DNA from: Neovahlkampfia damariscottae
Taxonomy: Eukaryota; Heterolobosea; Selenaionea; Neovahlkampfiida; Neovahlkampfiidae
Direction of reading: 5' to 3'
DNA length: 64,000 nt
Assembly: GCA_016618085.1 (NCBI GenBank)
Contig: JABLTG010000118.1
Span: 1-64,000 of the forward strand
Position numbers and translations under genes: made by a program. A model generated the notes under the pieces. It had not been told where the DNA came from and searched no databases. It saw only the letters and a program-made list of their open reading frames with translations. Positions within the stretch are counted from its first letter, which is position 1; the number at the start of each line of letters is the position of its first letter. Shown here one piece after another: positions 32,796 through 43,446 of this stretch.

Positions 32796-35700
32796 ATGGG
32801 TAATGTCAGTCACAGTAATAGCATCTTTTTTTGTTATTAATTAAATAGAACTTCCAGAGGAGAATAAGAATCAAGTTTTCAAAAAAATACCATACGAAAT
32901 AGACTACGAACGAATTCAAAGTTGATTTTTTTTTTTTTTTTCGTTTACTTTTTAATAGTTCATCCTCTGGTGGTTGAAAAATTATACCAAGATTTTTTGA
33001 TAAATTTTAATCAAGAAGAATACGTTGACAAAGCACATTTTAGACAGAAATATCAACTGAACAGGTACACTTCAATTTTAATTAAAAACTTAAAATTAAG
33101 AATGATTGAAAAATATTTATTTCATGCTATATCATCAAAAGAAGATAAAATTACATTCTTAGATTATCTTGAATATTTGAATATTTCTTCATATGGATCA
33201 AAAGAAGAAAAATCTGAACGTAAATCAATTTATTCATTAAACATGTAAAGTTATTTGTAAAATGTTAGATTTAAATGGAAAAGGAAAAATACAAGGAAGA
33301 CAATTATCTGAATTTGTTGAAGGAATTTGTTTAATGAATAAAGAACCAAAAGAAAGAAAAGTTGAGTATTTAGGAATTTGTAAAAATTTTTATGAAAAAC
33401 CAAAGAAACAAAATGAAACATTGAAAACAAATTTCCAAAAAATTTTCAAACCAAAAATACCAACAAAAATAGAAGAGGAAGAAAAATTAAAATCAAAAAT
33501 GGAAATTATTGAAGAACAGAACAGAATATTAAGAGAAAAGAAAGAATTTAAATTAAAAGAACAAAAAAGAAGGTCGGAAAATTTTATCAAGAATATTTTA
33601 AATAAAAAAAAAGAGGAAGAGATCATATTTGATGATATAGATTCTGATGTGGAAACACCAAAGTCTATAAAGTCACCAATTGGTAGAAATAGTATTGGTT
33701 CCGAAAGTGATCAATCACCAAAAATAAATGTATCAACAGTTGAAAGTGATACAATAAATTTAGATGAACCATTGAAAATTAATACTCAAATTAGAAAAAT
33801 ACAAAAGAATTCAACTGTTGATGTGGATTCACCTAAAATTCAATTTTTTGATACTTCTATTTTCAATGATCATAAAATGAATTCATCATCCAATAGTAAA
33901 CATCCATTTGATAAAATATCAAATGAAGAATCAATGATAGAAGTATTAAATGAGGTATCAAATCAAAAACAATATTTAAATGATGATGATACGTCAATTA
34001 AAAAAGATTCATTACAACAAAATTCAATGAATATATTAAAACAACAAAATTTAAAAGATAATTTGAGTGTTGAAATTGAATCAAATGAATTTACAGATAT
34101 TTCAATATATCAAGAAACAGATAGTTTAATTCCATCTGATTTTAATATTAATGAATCTGAATTAAATGATTTAACGATTAATGATTTTGATGAAGATGAA
34201 TTATATGATGAACTTGATGATCCATTTATATTTGAAGAAATAACAGGAACAAAAGATATTGAAATAATAGATAAAAAACAAAGAAATAGAAGTGATTCAT
34301 TACAATTTAGACAAGATTCTGAATTAAAAAAGAAAAAGTTATTAATTGATATTAAAAGAATTGTAAAGAATGAGAAATCAAATTCAACAGCAAAAGAAAG
34401 ATGGGAAAAAGTTTTAGATTTAAAAATGAAAGAAAAATTTGGAGAATGGGAAAAATCTAAAAGTGAAATGAAAATTAAATATGAAACAATGAAAGAGAAT
34501 TTTGCAAAAAGAATGATTGAAAAACAAAATAGAATTGAAGATTTTAAAAAGAAAATTGAATTTGAAAAAGAGAAATTTGATGAAAAAAAAGAAAAAATAA
34601 GAGAAAGATTTGAAAAAAATAAAGAAATATTTGATGAACAATTAAAAGGAAAATTTAAAGAAAAATTTGAATTTGAAAAAGAAAGAATTGAAATTGAAAA
34701 AGAAAGAATTATTGATAAGATTGATAAAAGAAAAGAAGAATTTTTAGAAAATGTAGTAACAACATTTGATGTTTATAATTCATCAATTATTGGTTTTGAT
34801 GATTTAAAATTAAAAGGAATTCAAAATCAAACATTTTTAGAATGTTTTGGTTTATTTCCAAAATTTAGAAATATTTTAAAATTATTTGAAGATTCAAAAG
34901 AAGAAGAAATATCAAAATTTGATTCAAAAAATATTAAATTCTTATTTGGTTATCCTTCTATTGAGGGTTTATTAACATCATATTCAACAAATCATAAAAG
35001 ATTTGCAAGTGTTGAATTAACATTCATCTCTTTTTATCAAGGTTCAAATGCATTAGAAAATTATAAATTTAGAAAACCAACAAGAGTTTTGAATTTACAA
35101 GAATGTCAAATTACAAGAAGAATTGATTTAGATTCATTAGATAAATTTGTATTTGAAATTGAAGTTTCAAAACCTTATTATTCAAGAAAGTTATATTTAA
35201 ATGATAAAAAAGAAATTGAAAAATGGATTTGGGTATTAAGAAGAAATTCAGGTCAAGTTGGATTTAGATTTAATTCTTCATTTCCAGTTCAATTGAATAA
35301 TGCATGCAACTATTTTATTGGTGGAAAATCTTATTTTGAAGATTTATCAAATGAAATGAAAAATGCAAAAAATGAAATATTTATATCAGGTTGGGTTCTT
35401 TCTCCTCATCTATATTTGAATAGAAATCCATCAAGAGATAGATTTGATGATTTATTGGTTGAAATTGCAGAAAAAGGTGTTAAAATTTATATCTTAATTT
35501 GGGATGAAAATAATTGGATTATTGATTTAGGTACTTCTTATGTCAAACAACATATTTCTCAATTACATAAAAATATTTTAATATTTAAAGATCCAAATGG
35601 TACTGTATTTCAATTTTGGTCACATCACCAAAAATGCGTAATTATAGATCAAGAAATTGGTTATTGTGGTGGTATTGATTTAGCTTATAATAGATGGGAA

Positions 35701-37017
35701 GATCCAGAACAATATTTAATATTTGATGAAAATGAAAAATATTTTCCTGGTATGGATTATGTGAATCCATTAAAGAAAACAGTTTATGTTGGTGATAATT
35801 TGACATCTTATTTGGATAGGTTTGGTTATACTTAAATTAATCAATTTATTTCTAGATCAAAAATACCTAGAATGCCTTGGCAAGATATTCAAGTTAAAAT
35901 TGTCGGAATTGGTGGAAAAGATTTAGCAAAGAATTTTATTCAAAGATGGAATTTTGGTGTTAGAAAATTCTCATCAATACCTCAATTAATAATGTCAATT
36001 GAACCTTTAAGACCAAAATTAAGAGAAAAAGAGAATTATCAAAATTGTAATATCCAAATTGTTAGATCTGCATGTAGATGGTCATTTGGTACTGAACAAC
36101 CAGAAAGATCAATTTATGATGCATATATTGAATTGATTGAAAAATCAAAACATTTTATTTATATTGAAAATCAATTTTTTATATCAGCTGCAAATGAAAA
36201 TCAAAAAAATCCAAGAAATTATATTGTTGCTGCCTTAATTAAAAGGATAAAAATTGCAATTGAAAAAAAAAAGAATTTTAAAGTGATTATTTGTGTTCCA
36301 TTTCAAACTGGATTTCCAATGAGTGAATCATCAACAAAAATCATTTCATATTGGCAATATAAATCAATTTTTAGAGGTGAAAATTCATTATTTGGTGTTT
36401 TAGAAAAAGAATATCCAAAAGTTGATATTGGAAAGTACATCTTTTTTTGTTCTTTAAGAACTTATGGAACATCAGAAAATTCAAAAAACTTGACAAGTCA
36501 AATTATTTATATTCATAGTAAAATGATGTTAGTTGATGATCGAATTGCCATCATTGGTTCTGCAAATATAAATGATAGAAGTCTAAGGGGAACAAGAGAT
36601 TCAGAAATTTGTGTGGTTATTGAAGATGAACAAAAAGTAGAATCAACAATGGGTGGTCAAAAATTCTTTGCTAGAAAATTTGCAAAAGATCTCAGAATGA
36701 AATGTTGGAATTATTTTTTTGCTCATGAAAAATTCAAAATTTCCATGAATGATCCAATTTTATTTTTTGATACTTTTGTCAAAACTGCAAATAATAATAC
36801 AACTATTTTTAATCATGTTTTTCAAAAAATTCATTCAAATGTTAAAAATGAATCAGATATTCATTATTTAGAAGAATATAATGAAAATTTAAAACCAAAA
36901 AATGTGGAATTATTGAAAAAATTAAAAGGTCATTTAGTCACTTTTCCAAAATGTTTTTTGGAAGAATCATCCAAGAATTCGGAAATTATTGTTGAAATTG
37001 ATAAATTATTTTTATAA
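32796..37017 (+). CDS. phospholipase D with EF-hand, coiled-coil and PH regions
   Basis: Six exons, join(32796..32814, 32849..32920, 32959..33064, 33101..33219, 33251..35819, 35856..37017), 1348 residues, introns 31-38 bases. The N-terminus M-G-N-V-S-H-K could be myristoylated. An EF-hand-like region (about 60-120, M-L-D-L-N-G-K-G-K-I) follows, then a disordered acidic and coiled-coil region (about 130-600) and a PH-like segment (about 690-780). Both HKD motifs are present: H-H-Q-K-C-V-I-I-D and I-H-S-K-M-M-L-V-D, with I-G-S-A-N-I-N-D-R-S. It should cleave phosphatidylcholine to phosphatidic acid. The EF-hand and coil insert differ from animal and plant PLDs. Two CCAAT boxes (32744, 32753) lie upstream. 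Confidence 0.9.
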
Positions 37018-37131
37018 TTTGAAAATTGTGGATCATTGTGGGAATTTGAAGAGAAATTGTAAATAAAGTATTCCCATTGATTTGAATTTTTATAATTTAT
37101 TTGCATCATAGATATATCAGTATATTTATTT

Positions 37132-38266
37132 TTAGAATTCAAATAAAACATCATTAAAATTTTGATTGTATAAAATATTTAAATCAATAAAAGTTTCATC
37201 AATTTTTGTGAAAAATAATCGATTTAAACTTGTGGTTGTCCATCCTCCAAATAAAAATAAATGAAAATCATCAATATTTGAAATTGAATATAATCCATTT
37301 TTAGGTAAATTCCCTGATAAATTTAATTTTTTCCATTTCTTTTCTAAATAATTGAATTTAAAAAATGTATTTAAGTTATTCATTCTTGTGTCAAAACCAC
37401 CAAATAAATATACATTTTCATTAATGGTTTGATAACCAATATTTGATCGAATTGAAGGTATTTCACCAAATGTTTTAATTATTTTAAATTGTTCCATCTC
37501 TGTATCAAATATTAATAAATCATCCATTATTAATTTATTATCCAATGAGGATCTTTTAAAAAAATCAAATTTATTTTCATGTTTAGAAAATCCACCAAAA
37601 ATATAAATTATACCTCTTTTATCAATAGTCATTGAATGAGCTGTTCTTTGAATTTCTCTTTCAAAATCAATAATTTTATATTTATTAGTTTTCAAATCAT
37701 AAATACCTATTGAATTTATAATGATTGATCTTCTTACTCATATGATTTGGATAATTTGAAAATGATGTCTTTCCACCAAATAAATATAAATTATCATTAA
37801 ATATTACAGATTGATGATAACTCCTTGTTGTTGATTCTTTAGTTATTTTTAATTCTTTCCATTCTTTCGTTTTAAGATTAAATTCAAAAATATCATTAAA
37901 ATAATTTGATTGTGAATATCCACCATATATAATCATTGAATCATTATAAATTGAACAAGAATGATAATGTCTTGGTGATGGTATTATTTTACTTTCTGGA
38001 AGTAATATTCTCCAAAGATTCTCTTTTTTTGAATATTCATGTATTTCATTTGTTCCTTCTATTGTTCTATTATATCCACCAAAACAATATATTAAATCAT
38101 TATAAGAGACCATAGTATGTCCTTTGAATATGTTACTTCATTTCATTTTACCTTGTAAAGTTAATGGAATATTATTGGATTGTAAATCTGTAAAATGAAA
38201 ACAATTTTGTTTTTCTTTTTTATGTCTATTTTCTCTTGTATGTATGTGGTGTCGGTGTGGTTTCAT
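37132..38266 (-). CDS. kelch-repeat protein
   Basis: Model complement(37132..37706, 37738..38121, 38152..38266), 357 residues, introns 31 and 30 bases. After a basic, histidine-rich N-terminus of about 35 residues come about six kelch repeats with the double glycine (C-F-G-G-Y, I-Y-G-G-Y, L-F-G-G-K, I-F-G-G-F, L-F-G-G-F, L-F-G-G-W), enough for one beta-propeller. No BTB, F-box or other partner domain is seen, so it is a stand-alone kelch protein (RABEPK/tea1-like architecture). The exact role is unknown. ATTGG (38290-38294) lies upstream of the start. Confidence 0.85.
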
Positions 38267-38954
38267 TTTGTTTTTGTTTGAATCATTTGATTGGTTTAAA
38301 TTATCTTCACTTTCCTTTCATTTTCAATTTGTATTTGTCAAACAATGAATTATGAAACACTGCAAAAAAAATTTATTTGATTTTTCTTGACTAGAGATCA
38401 GTGTTTGGGTTCAACCAAAATGTTTAACAACTGTTTAAATAACTTTGTTTAAACACGTTGAATAAGAAGATAAAAATAGCAACTGATTCACATTGATAAA
38501 AATTGATTGTGTACCCCAAAAAAAAAGTTTCAAATTTTCATCAAAAATTTGCAGATTTTGAAAAAAAATTGTTAGCACAATGGAAATATTCTTGATTTTT
38601 TTTTTTTTATTTTTCTTCTTTTTTTTTTCTTTTTGTTCTTTTCTTTGTTGAGTGGCAATTTACTATAAAATTTTTGTGCCATTGTAGATGTTTTTTTTTT
38701 CTTTTAGGTGATTAGCAAAAATTTGATTTGTTTTTTTGTTGGTGATTCAAAGTGAAATATGTCTTCTTCAATCTAAATTGTTAAACCACAAAAATTTGAG
38801 AAATTTTTGAACAATGAAATTCTCCACAATTCATTTGAGAAAAAGAAATTTGTCAAAATAGTGAAACAAATGAGTAACAACAAAGAACACTATAAAAAAT
38901 TTCTGGAGAAAACAAATTAACTTTATTATTAAACTTTTTTGCATTTTTTGACCA
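38267..38954. other. longest intergenic region
   Basis: About 690 bases with no gene I can support, unusually long for this window. It is very A+T-rich with long T and A runs and several TATAAAA-like stretches (for example near 38664 and 38891). A short stem (GGCAA...TTGTGCC) lies near 38653-38684. It could hold a small RNA gene, but no family signature is visible. The HD gene's CCAAT box is at its right end (38952-38956). Confidence 0.4.
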
Positions 38955-39704
38955 ATGAAAACCTCATCCGTTTATCCTGGCGTTCATTCTGATGAACAAA
39001 AATTAAATTTTTTAAAAAATAAATGGATATCTCTTTGTAAAAATGATAATGTACAAAATAATAACTCAAAAGAGTGGTGGTTAAAAATTCAAAATTATTT
39101 AACAGAAGAACATCGATTTTATCATAATTTTAAACACATTTATAGATTATATGAACATTTAGAAGAATTTAAGAATGAAATATTAAAAAAAGATGAATAT
39201 ATTTTCGAATTAACAATATTCTTTCATGAGTAAGTTATTTCTCATCAATCTCATCAATTGTGTAGTATAATTTATAATTGTAGTCATGGACAAGATGAAG
39301 ATGAAAGTAATGAAATATTTTTAGAATTTTCAAAAGAAACAAAATTAAAACAAGAAGATATTGATCGAGTTTCAAATTTTATTCTTTCAACTAAAAATCA
39401 TTTATCTTGTAAATCTAATGATAACAGTCTTCTTTTATTTTTAGATTTTGATTTATTAATTTTGGGTAGTTCAAAAAATGAATATTTAGAATACTCCAAT
39501 AATATTATGAATGAATTTTTACCAAAATTAAGTAATAACCAAGAAGAATTTAAAAAAAAGAGAATTGATTTCTTAAAGAAAATGATTAAATTTGAAAATT
39601 TATTTTTTTCAAAAATTATAATTCAAAAATATCAAAAATTAGCATTCGATAATTTAAAAATGGAAATTGATTTATTATCTCAAACAGTAGATTCCAGAGA
39701 GTAA
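38955..39704 (+). CDS. HD-superfamily metal-dependent phosphohydrolase
   Basis: Model join(38955..39229, 39266..39704), 237 residues, intron 36 bases. It matches the small predicted HD hydrolases (COG4339 type): W-x7-Y-x5-H-R-F-Y-H-N-F-K-H near residues 48-60, then F-F-H-D with the metal-binding H-D pair spanning the splice site, and D-E-S-N-E. It probably hydrolyses a phosphate ester or nucleotide; the substrate is unknown. The ATG overlaps its CCAAT box (T-T-G-A-C-C-A-A-T-G), and no later in-frame ATG fits the domain, so the start is likely correct. Confidence 0.8.
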
Positions 39705-39737
39705 GATGATCAAAATTTGAAGAAAATAATATTTTAT

Positions 39738-41471
39738 TTAAAATCTGAATTGAAATCCACCTTCTTCATCACCACCTCTTTGACCACCTGGAAATCCACC
39801 ACCGCCACCACCAAATCCACCAAAATTGAAATGAAATTCTTGTCCACCACCACCTCCACCGAATGGATTAAATCCATGATGACCACCTTGACCACCTTGA
39901 CCACCATGAGGATCATTTACATCTTCACCATTATCATATCTCTCCTTTTTTGATTCATCTTTTAAAACTTCATATGCTTCATTAATATCTTTAAATTTCA
40001 AATCTGCTTCTTTTTTCTTTTTTTCATCTCTATGTTTCTAATAAAAAAAAAATAAAAAAAATTTAAAAGATTAATACATCTGGATGCCATTTTACTATTT
40101 AAAAGATTAATGATTTATAAAAATAAACCCGCTAATTTTCTATAGGCTTTTTTAATATCTCTTTGAGTTGCCGATTTTGATACACCAAGTATTTTATAAT
40201 AATCTTTTCTTGATGCTCTTTTTTTTAAAATTTGAAGTTTATGTAATAATTCATTAATTTTTTGATCATTTTTAAATTTTTCTCTCGCTTTATTTGCATC
40301 TATTGAAGCAGAATCAAGGTCATCATTTAAAATATGTAATTCTGCTCTATTCAATAAACAATTTTTCAAAAAATCAGAATTAGATTCTTCATTGTTATCT
40401 TTAATTACAATTGAACAAGCTTCAATTCCTTCTTTTATATTTTTTAAATTTTTATGAATAGAACAAATTTTTGATTGAACTTCCATTAAATTATAAATAT
40501 CATTATCATTCATTTCTAAATATTCTTTATATCTTTTTAATGAAATTCTATTTTCATTCTTATCAAATAATAAATTCGCTTTTTCTAAAATATTTTCGCT
40601 ATTTCTTATATGTTTATAAAATACTCGACATTTTCGATTATCAGGATCAGAAGATAAACAATTCTTTAAATATGTTTTTGCATGAGATACTGCTCCAATC
40701 ATGAATAAATTTTTAGCATATAAATATTTAGCCATTATATTTTCAGGATATAATAAAAATATTCGTCTTATTAATGAATAATATTTTTCATTGTCTTACT
40801 TTATTTCATCTCTAACAAGGGATTGATTTTTTAATTCAATTCCACATTCAACTTTTTTTAATCTTAATTCAACATTATTTCTTGCATATTTCCTTATTAA
40901 TTCATCTAAAAATAGATTTAGTTTGATTCTTATTTGTATACCTAAAATAAAGATTGATTCTTTGTATTTTTCATTTTCCAATAATTTTTCTAATTTATTA
41001 TTTAATTGAACTGCTTCATTTGCTGATTTCAATTTTTCAATTGCTTCTTTATTATCAGGTGATAATCTCAAAGCTTCTTTATAATCTTCAACACTTTGTT
41101 CAAATTTTCCTGTTGTTAAATGAATTCTACCAAGTAAAATATGATTTTGAGGATTCTTTGAATCAATATCAGTTAAAGTAATTAAATCTTTGATTGAAAA
41201 AAGAAAATTCTTTGCAAAAAAATAACTTTCTGCTCTTTTATATAAAACTTTGGAATTTTTTGAGTCCAATTCTGATCTTTTTTTTAATAATAATAACATT
41301 ACCTAAGGCAGTTGAATAAAAATTGGAAGCTTCAGTATATTTTCCGTCTCTTAATTTTTGATCGCCTTCTCTTAAATAATATTCTAAGGGCTGTTTTGGA
41401 GCCTTTTTTTCTTCACAAGAACAAAGTTGTAGGAAAAGCAAAAAAATAATTGCGACACACAGACTCTTCAT
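39738..41471 (-). CDS. DNAJC3-like: ER DnaJ/TPR co-chaperone, P58IPK/DNAJC3-like
   Basis: Five exons, complement(39738..40037, 40078..40094, 40129..40765, 40799..41271, 41303..41471), 531 residues, introns 31-40 bases. Residues 1-19 are a signal peptide. About eight TPR units follow (E-Y-Y-L-R-E-G-D-Q-K onward). The J domain begins D-Y-Y-K-I-L-G-V; its W-H-P-D motif lies almost entirely on a 17-base exon (40078-40094). A glycine-rich tail with H-G-F-N-P-F ends the protein. The DNAJC3/P58IPK layout (signal, TPRs, J, G/F) points to an ER-lumen cochaperone delivering clients to BiP. No KDEL is seen. ATTGG lies 33 bases upstream. Confidence 0.92.
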
Positions 41472-41702
41472 TGTGCAATTGTTTAAACACTTGTAACTTG
41501 ATGATTGGTTCAATTTTTCTGGGTTTTTAAAATGTAATTACTATTAACTTTTCAGTGTATGAAAACGATTGAAACTCCAAAAAGATATTTTCTTCCAATC
41601 TGTTAGTTCTAAAATTTTTTTCGCCAATCACCGAGCTCAGTCAACAATTATAACTAAAACTGATTGGTGTATTTATTCCAAACCGAAACAAACAATTATT
41701 CA

Positions 41703-43370
41703 ATGAACAAAACATTACTCGTTGTCTTATTTTTCGTTCTCGCTTTTGCAGTCTCTGCTGAAGTTGCTGAACCAAAAGAAAACAACTATTTCAAATGTGT
41801 GACAGGATGCATTAAAAAAAAACTTGGAGCGTCCAAATGGGCTGCTTTAGTTAAAAAATGCAAAACTAACGTTAAATGTTACATCAAAGCTGCTGGTTTA
41901 ACTGGTTTAAGATGTGCTGCTGGTTGTGTCAAAAAAGAACAAGCTGTAGAAAACGTTGAAAACCGTTATTTCAAATGTGTCACTAACTGTATCAAGAAAA
42001 AACTTGGGCCATCCAAATGGGCTGCCTTAGCTAAAAAATGTAAAATTAATGTCAAATGTTACATCAAAGCTGCTGGTTTAACTGGTTTGAGATGTGCTGC
42101 AGGATGCATTAAAAAAGAACAAGCTGAAAAACAAACTGTTGAAAACAACTATTTCAAATGTGTGACAGGATGCATTAAAAAAAAACTTGGAGCTTCTAAA
42201 TGGGCTGCCTTAGCTAAAAAATGTAAAATTAATGTCAAATGTTACATCAAAGCTGCTGGTTTAACTGGTTTGAGATGTGCTGCAGGATGCATTAAAAAAG
42301 AACAAGCTGAAAAACAAACTGTTGAAAACAACTATTTCAAATGTGTGACAGGATGCATTAAAAAAAAACTTGGAGCGTCCAAATGGGCTGCTTTAGTTAA
42401 AAAATGCAAAACTAACGTTAAATGTTACATCAAAGCTGCTGGTTTAACTGGTTTAAGATGTGCTGCTGGTTGTGTCAAAAAAGAAAATGAATCAAACGTT
42501 GCTCCACAAAACAAATGGAAAAAAGTTGTGTGCATTCTCAAATGCTTAAAAGGAAAAGTATCACGTGATAGATTCAAAAAAGTTTTCACAAAATGCAAAT
42601 ATGATGCTGCATGTTGGAAAAAAGCTGCTCTTAAACAATACTGGAAATGTAGAAAAGTTTGTGACAAAACTGTTCAATCTGTTGTCGCAAAAGAAGATAA
42701 ACTCAAATGCATGCAAGATTGTTTAAAAAAAAAACTTGGACCATCAAAATGGGAAGAAATTTATAACAAATGCAAAAAAGACATTAAATGTTACTTAAAA
42801 GAAGCTGGATTTGCAGGTGTTGCTTGTGGATTTGAATGTCTTAGCAAAAAAGTTGAAGAACCAAAAGTTGATAAACTCAAATGCATGCAAGACTGTTTAA
42901 AAAAAAAACTTGGACCATCAAAATGGGAAGAGATTTATAACAAATGCAAAAAAGACATTAAATGTTACTTAAAAGAAGCTGGATTTGCAGGTGTTGCTTG
43001 TGGATTTGAATGTCTTAGCAAAGTTGAAAAAGTTGAAGAACCAAAGAACCCAAGATGTGTAATGAAATGTTTAGTTAAAAAACTTGGTTCTGACAAAGTG
43101 AGAGAAATTTTCAAAAAATGCAAAAGAGATTTCAAATGTTGGGCAAAAGAAACTGGTGAAGTTGGCAAAAAATGTGTTAAAGAATGTAAAAAACCAGAAA
43201 TTGTCAAAGTTGTTGAAAAAAACTTTTTAAAATGTGTTGGCAACTGCATCAAAAAAAAACTTGGACCATCAAAATGGGAAGAAATTTATAACAAATGCAA
43301 AAAAAACGTTAAATGCTACATCAAAGAAGCTGGATTTACAGGTTTAAAATGTGGAATTGAATGTGCTTAA
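41703..43370 (+). CDS. secreted protein of nine six-cysteine repeats
   Basis: Single exon, 555 residues. Residues 1-19 are a signal peptide. Nine tandem units of about 50-56 residues follow, each with exact spacing C-x3-C-x16-C-x5-C-x11-C-x3-C. The units are lysine-rich and predicted helical, with K-K-K-L-G-x-S-K-W in most. Units 1 and 4 appear identical at DNA level over about 160 bases, units 2 and 3 nearly so, and units 6 and 7 nearly so, so the array is being homogenised. I recognise no family; the helical C-x3-C hairpins loosely recall saposin-like or CHCH folds but the spacing fits neither. A paralogue follows directly. ATTGG lies at 41663-41667. Confidence 0.8.
   Translation: MNKTLLVVLFFVLAFAVSAEVAEPKENNYFKCVTGCIKKKLGASKWAALVKKCKTNVKCYIKAAGLTGLRCAAGCVKKEQAVENVENRYFKCVTNCIKKKLGPSKWAALAKKCKINVKCYIKAAGLTGLRCAAGCIKKEQAEKQTVENNYFKCVTGCIKKKLGASKWAALAKKCKINVKCYIKAAGLTGLRCAAGCIKKEQAEKQTVENNYFKCVTGCIKKKLGASKWAALVKKCKTNVKCYIKAAGLTGLRCAAGCVKKENESNVAPQNKWKKVVCILKCLKGKVSRDRFKKVFTKCKYDAACWKKAALKQYWKCRKVCDKTVQSVVAKEDKLKCMQDCLKKKLGPSKWEEIYNKCKKDIKCYLKEAGFAGVACGFECLSKKVEEPKVDKLKCMQDCLKKKLGPSKWEEIYNKCKKDIKCYLKEAGFAGVACGFECLSKVEKVEEPKNPRCVMKCLVKKLGSDKVREIFKKCKRDFKCWAKETGEVGKKCVKECKKPEIVKVVEKNFLKCVGNCIKKKLGPSKWEEIYNKCKKNVKCYIKEAGFTGLKCGIECA
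41780..43370 (+). repeat. tandem coding repeats of about 150-180 bp
   Basis: Nine tandem coding units within the secreted repeat gene. The DNA of units 1 (from about 41780) and 4 (from about 42327) reads as identical; others are near-identical or divergent (unit 5). Confidence 0.8.
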
Positions 43371-43446
43371 ATAAATTTTAAATATTCGTCCAATTTGGAT
43401 TTTTTACTTCTAATCTTTATTCATTGGTCAAATTCATAACAGAAAA

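Noticed and set aside
39738-39953. Plus-strand frames rich in threonine and isoleucine
   Set aside because: Shadows of the glycine-rich tail of the DNAJC3-like gene on the other strand.
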